The position numbers were made by a program, and so were the translations under genes. 64,000 nt of DNA from Forficula auricularia (taxonomy: Eukaryota; Arthropoda; Insecta; Dermaptera; Forficulidae). The stretch lies in contig JALMQS010000914.1 of NCBI GenBank assembly GCA_024734495.1, positions 212,338 through 276,337 of the forward strand. Direction: 5' to 3'. The notes beneath the pieces are model-generated. The model made no database searches. It worked only from the letters and a program-made list of their open reading frames with translations, and was not told where the DNA came from. Below are positions 63,701 through 64,000 of the stretch, one piece after another. Positions within the stretch are counted from its first letter, which is position 1, and every line of letters begins with the position of its first letter.

Positions 63701-64000
63701 TTTTTTTCTTAAAAATTTTTATTTTTCTCTTTTTAGTGATGTTATTAATAGTGATTATATCATCAGAACTTGACCAAATTAATATGACACCATCCCTAAG
63801 ACACCCCCTTTCGGATGGGGGAAGAACCATCGAGGTCGGTTCATAAACAAAGAGGTTGGGTCTAAACAAACCTAATAAAAAAGGTCTAATACCTATGAAA
63901 AAAAACGAAAAAAAAAATGGGACCAATCGGAAGCTAGACTGGACCCAATGCAAATTTTTTTTTCAAAATCGGTTGAGAATTGGCGGGAGATATGAGGTAA
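63701..64000. other. Window end, nothing firmly recognised
   Basis: 63785-63860 (ACACCCCCTTTCGGATGGGG, GAACCATCGAGGTCGG) is GC-richer and may be the start of another element. No ORF can be supported. Confidence 0.4.

Overview
This window looks like AT-rich repeat DNA from an invertebrate, most likely an arthropod. Reasons: introns and poly(A) signals of eukaryotic type, tRNA-headed SINEs, arthropod-style non-LTR retrotransposons (LINEs), Penelope-like element (PLE) fragments, TTAA-flanked and foldback DNA elements. There is no operon-like coding. Almost all recognisable coding sequence belongs to transposable elements, and most of it is frameshifted or truncated. The only host-like gene is a 341-codon single-ORF gene at 33450-34475 (leucine-rich, function unknown). 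A broken paralogue lies at 24509-25510 inside a duplicated segment.

Layout. 1-3919: two nearly identical 1.08 kb direct repeats. 4.4-12.4 kb: LTR-like promoter sequence, C/G-rich tracts, two SINEs and several copies of a hairpin-ended repeat (family A). 13.8-20.2 kb: hammerhead-ribozyme elements in palindromes, foldback elements and a LINE interrupted by a SINE and by a palindrome. 20.6-22.8 kb: family F repeats. 22.8-35.1 kb: the duplicated gene segment, a foldback split by a LINE, and a TTAA MITE nested in a LINE tail. 35.4-42.9 kb: PLE fragments, family A and B repeats, a SINE, and a nested palindrome with four hammerheads. 43-46.5 kb: a promoter-like GC-richer patch, a family F copy and a 10-bp minisatellite. 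48.6-49.4 kb: a PLE GIY-YIG endonuclease end with its hammerhead. 50.8-53.4 kb: a LINE and a tandem array. 53.5-61.8 kb: a long inverted-repeat element filled with nested LINEs. 62-64 kb: foldbacks.

The main result is twelve hammerhead-ribozyme motifs with intact core residues, plus decayed relics, in three sequence lineages. Lineage I lies just downstream of a PLE GIY-YIG endonuclease ORF. Lineage II lies downstream of a PLE-like C-terminal coding fragment. Lineage III has no stem III loop. Many sit in head-to-head palindromes, and one site (42000-42535) carries two tandem pairs facing each other, with predicted self-cleaved units of 119 and 129 nt. Hammerheads in PLEs are known; this arrangement is what deserves testing. 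All calls were made by eye, without database searches or folding software.
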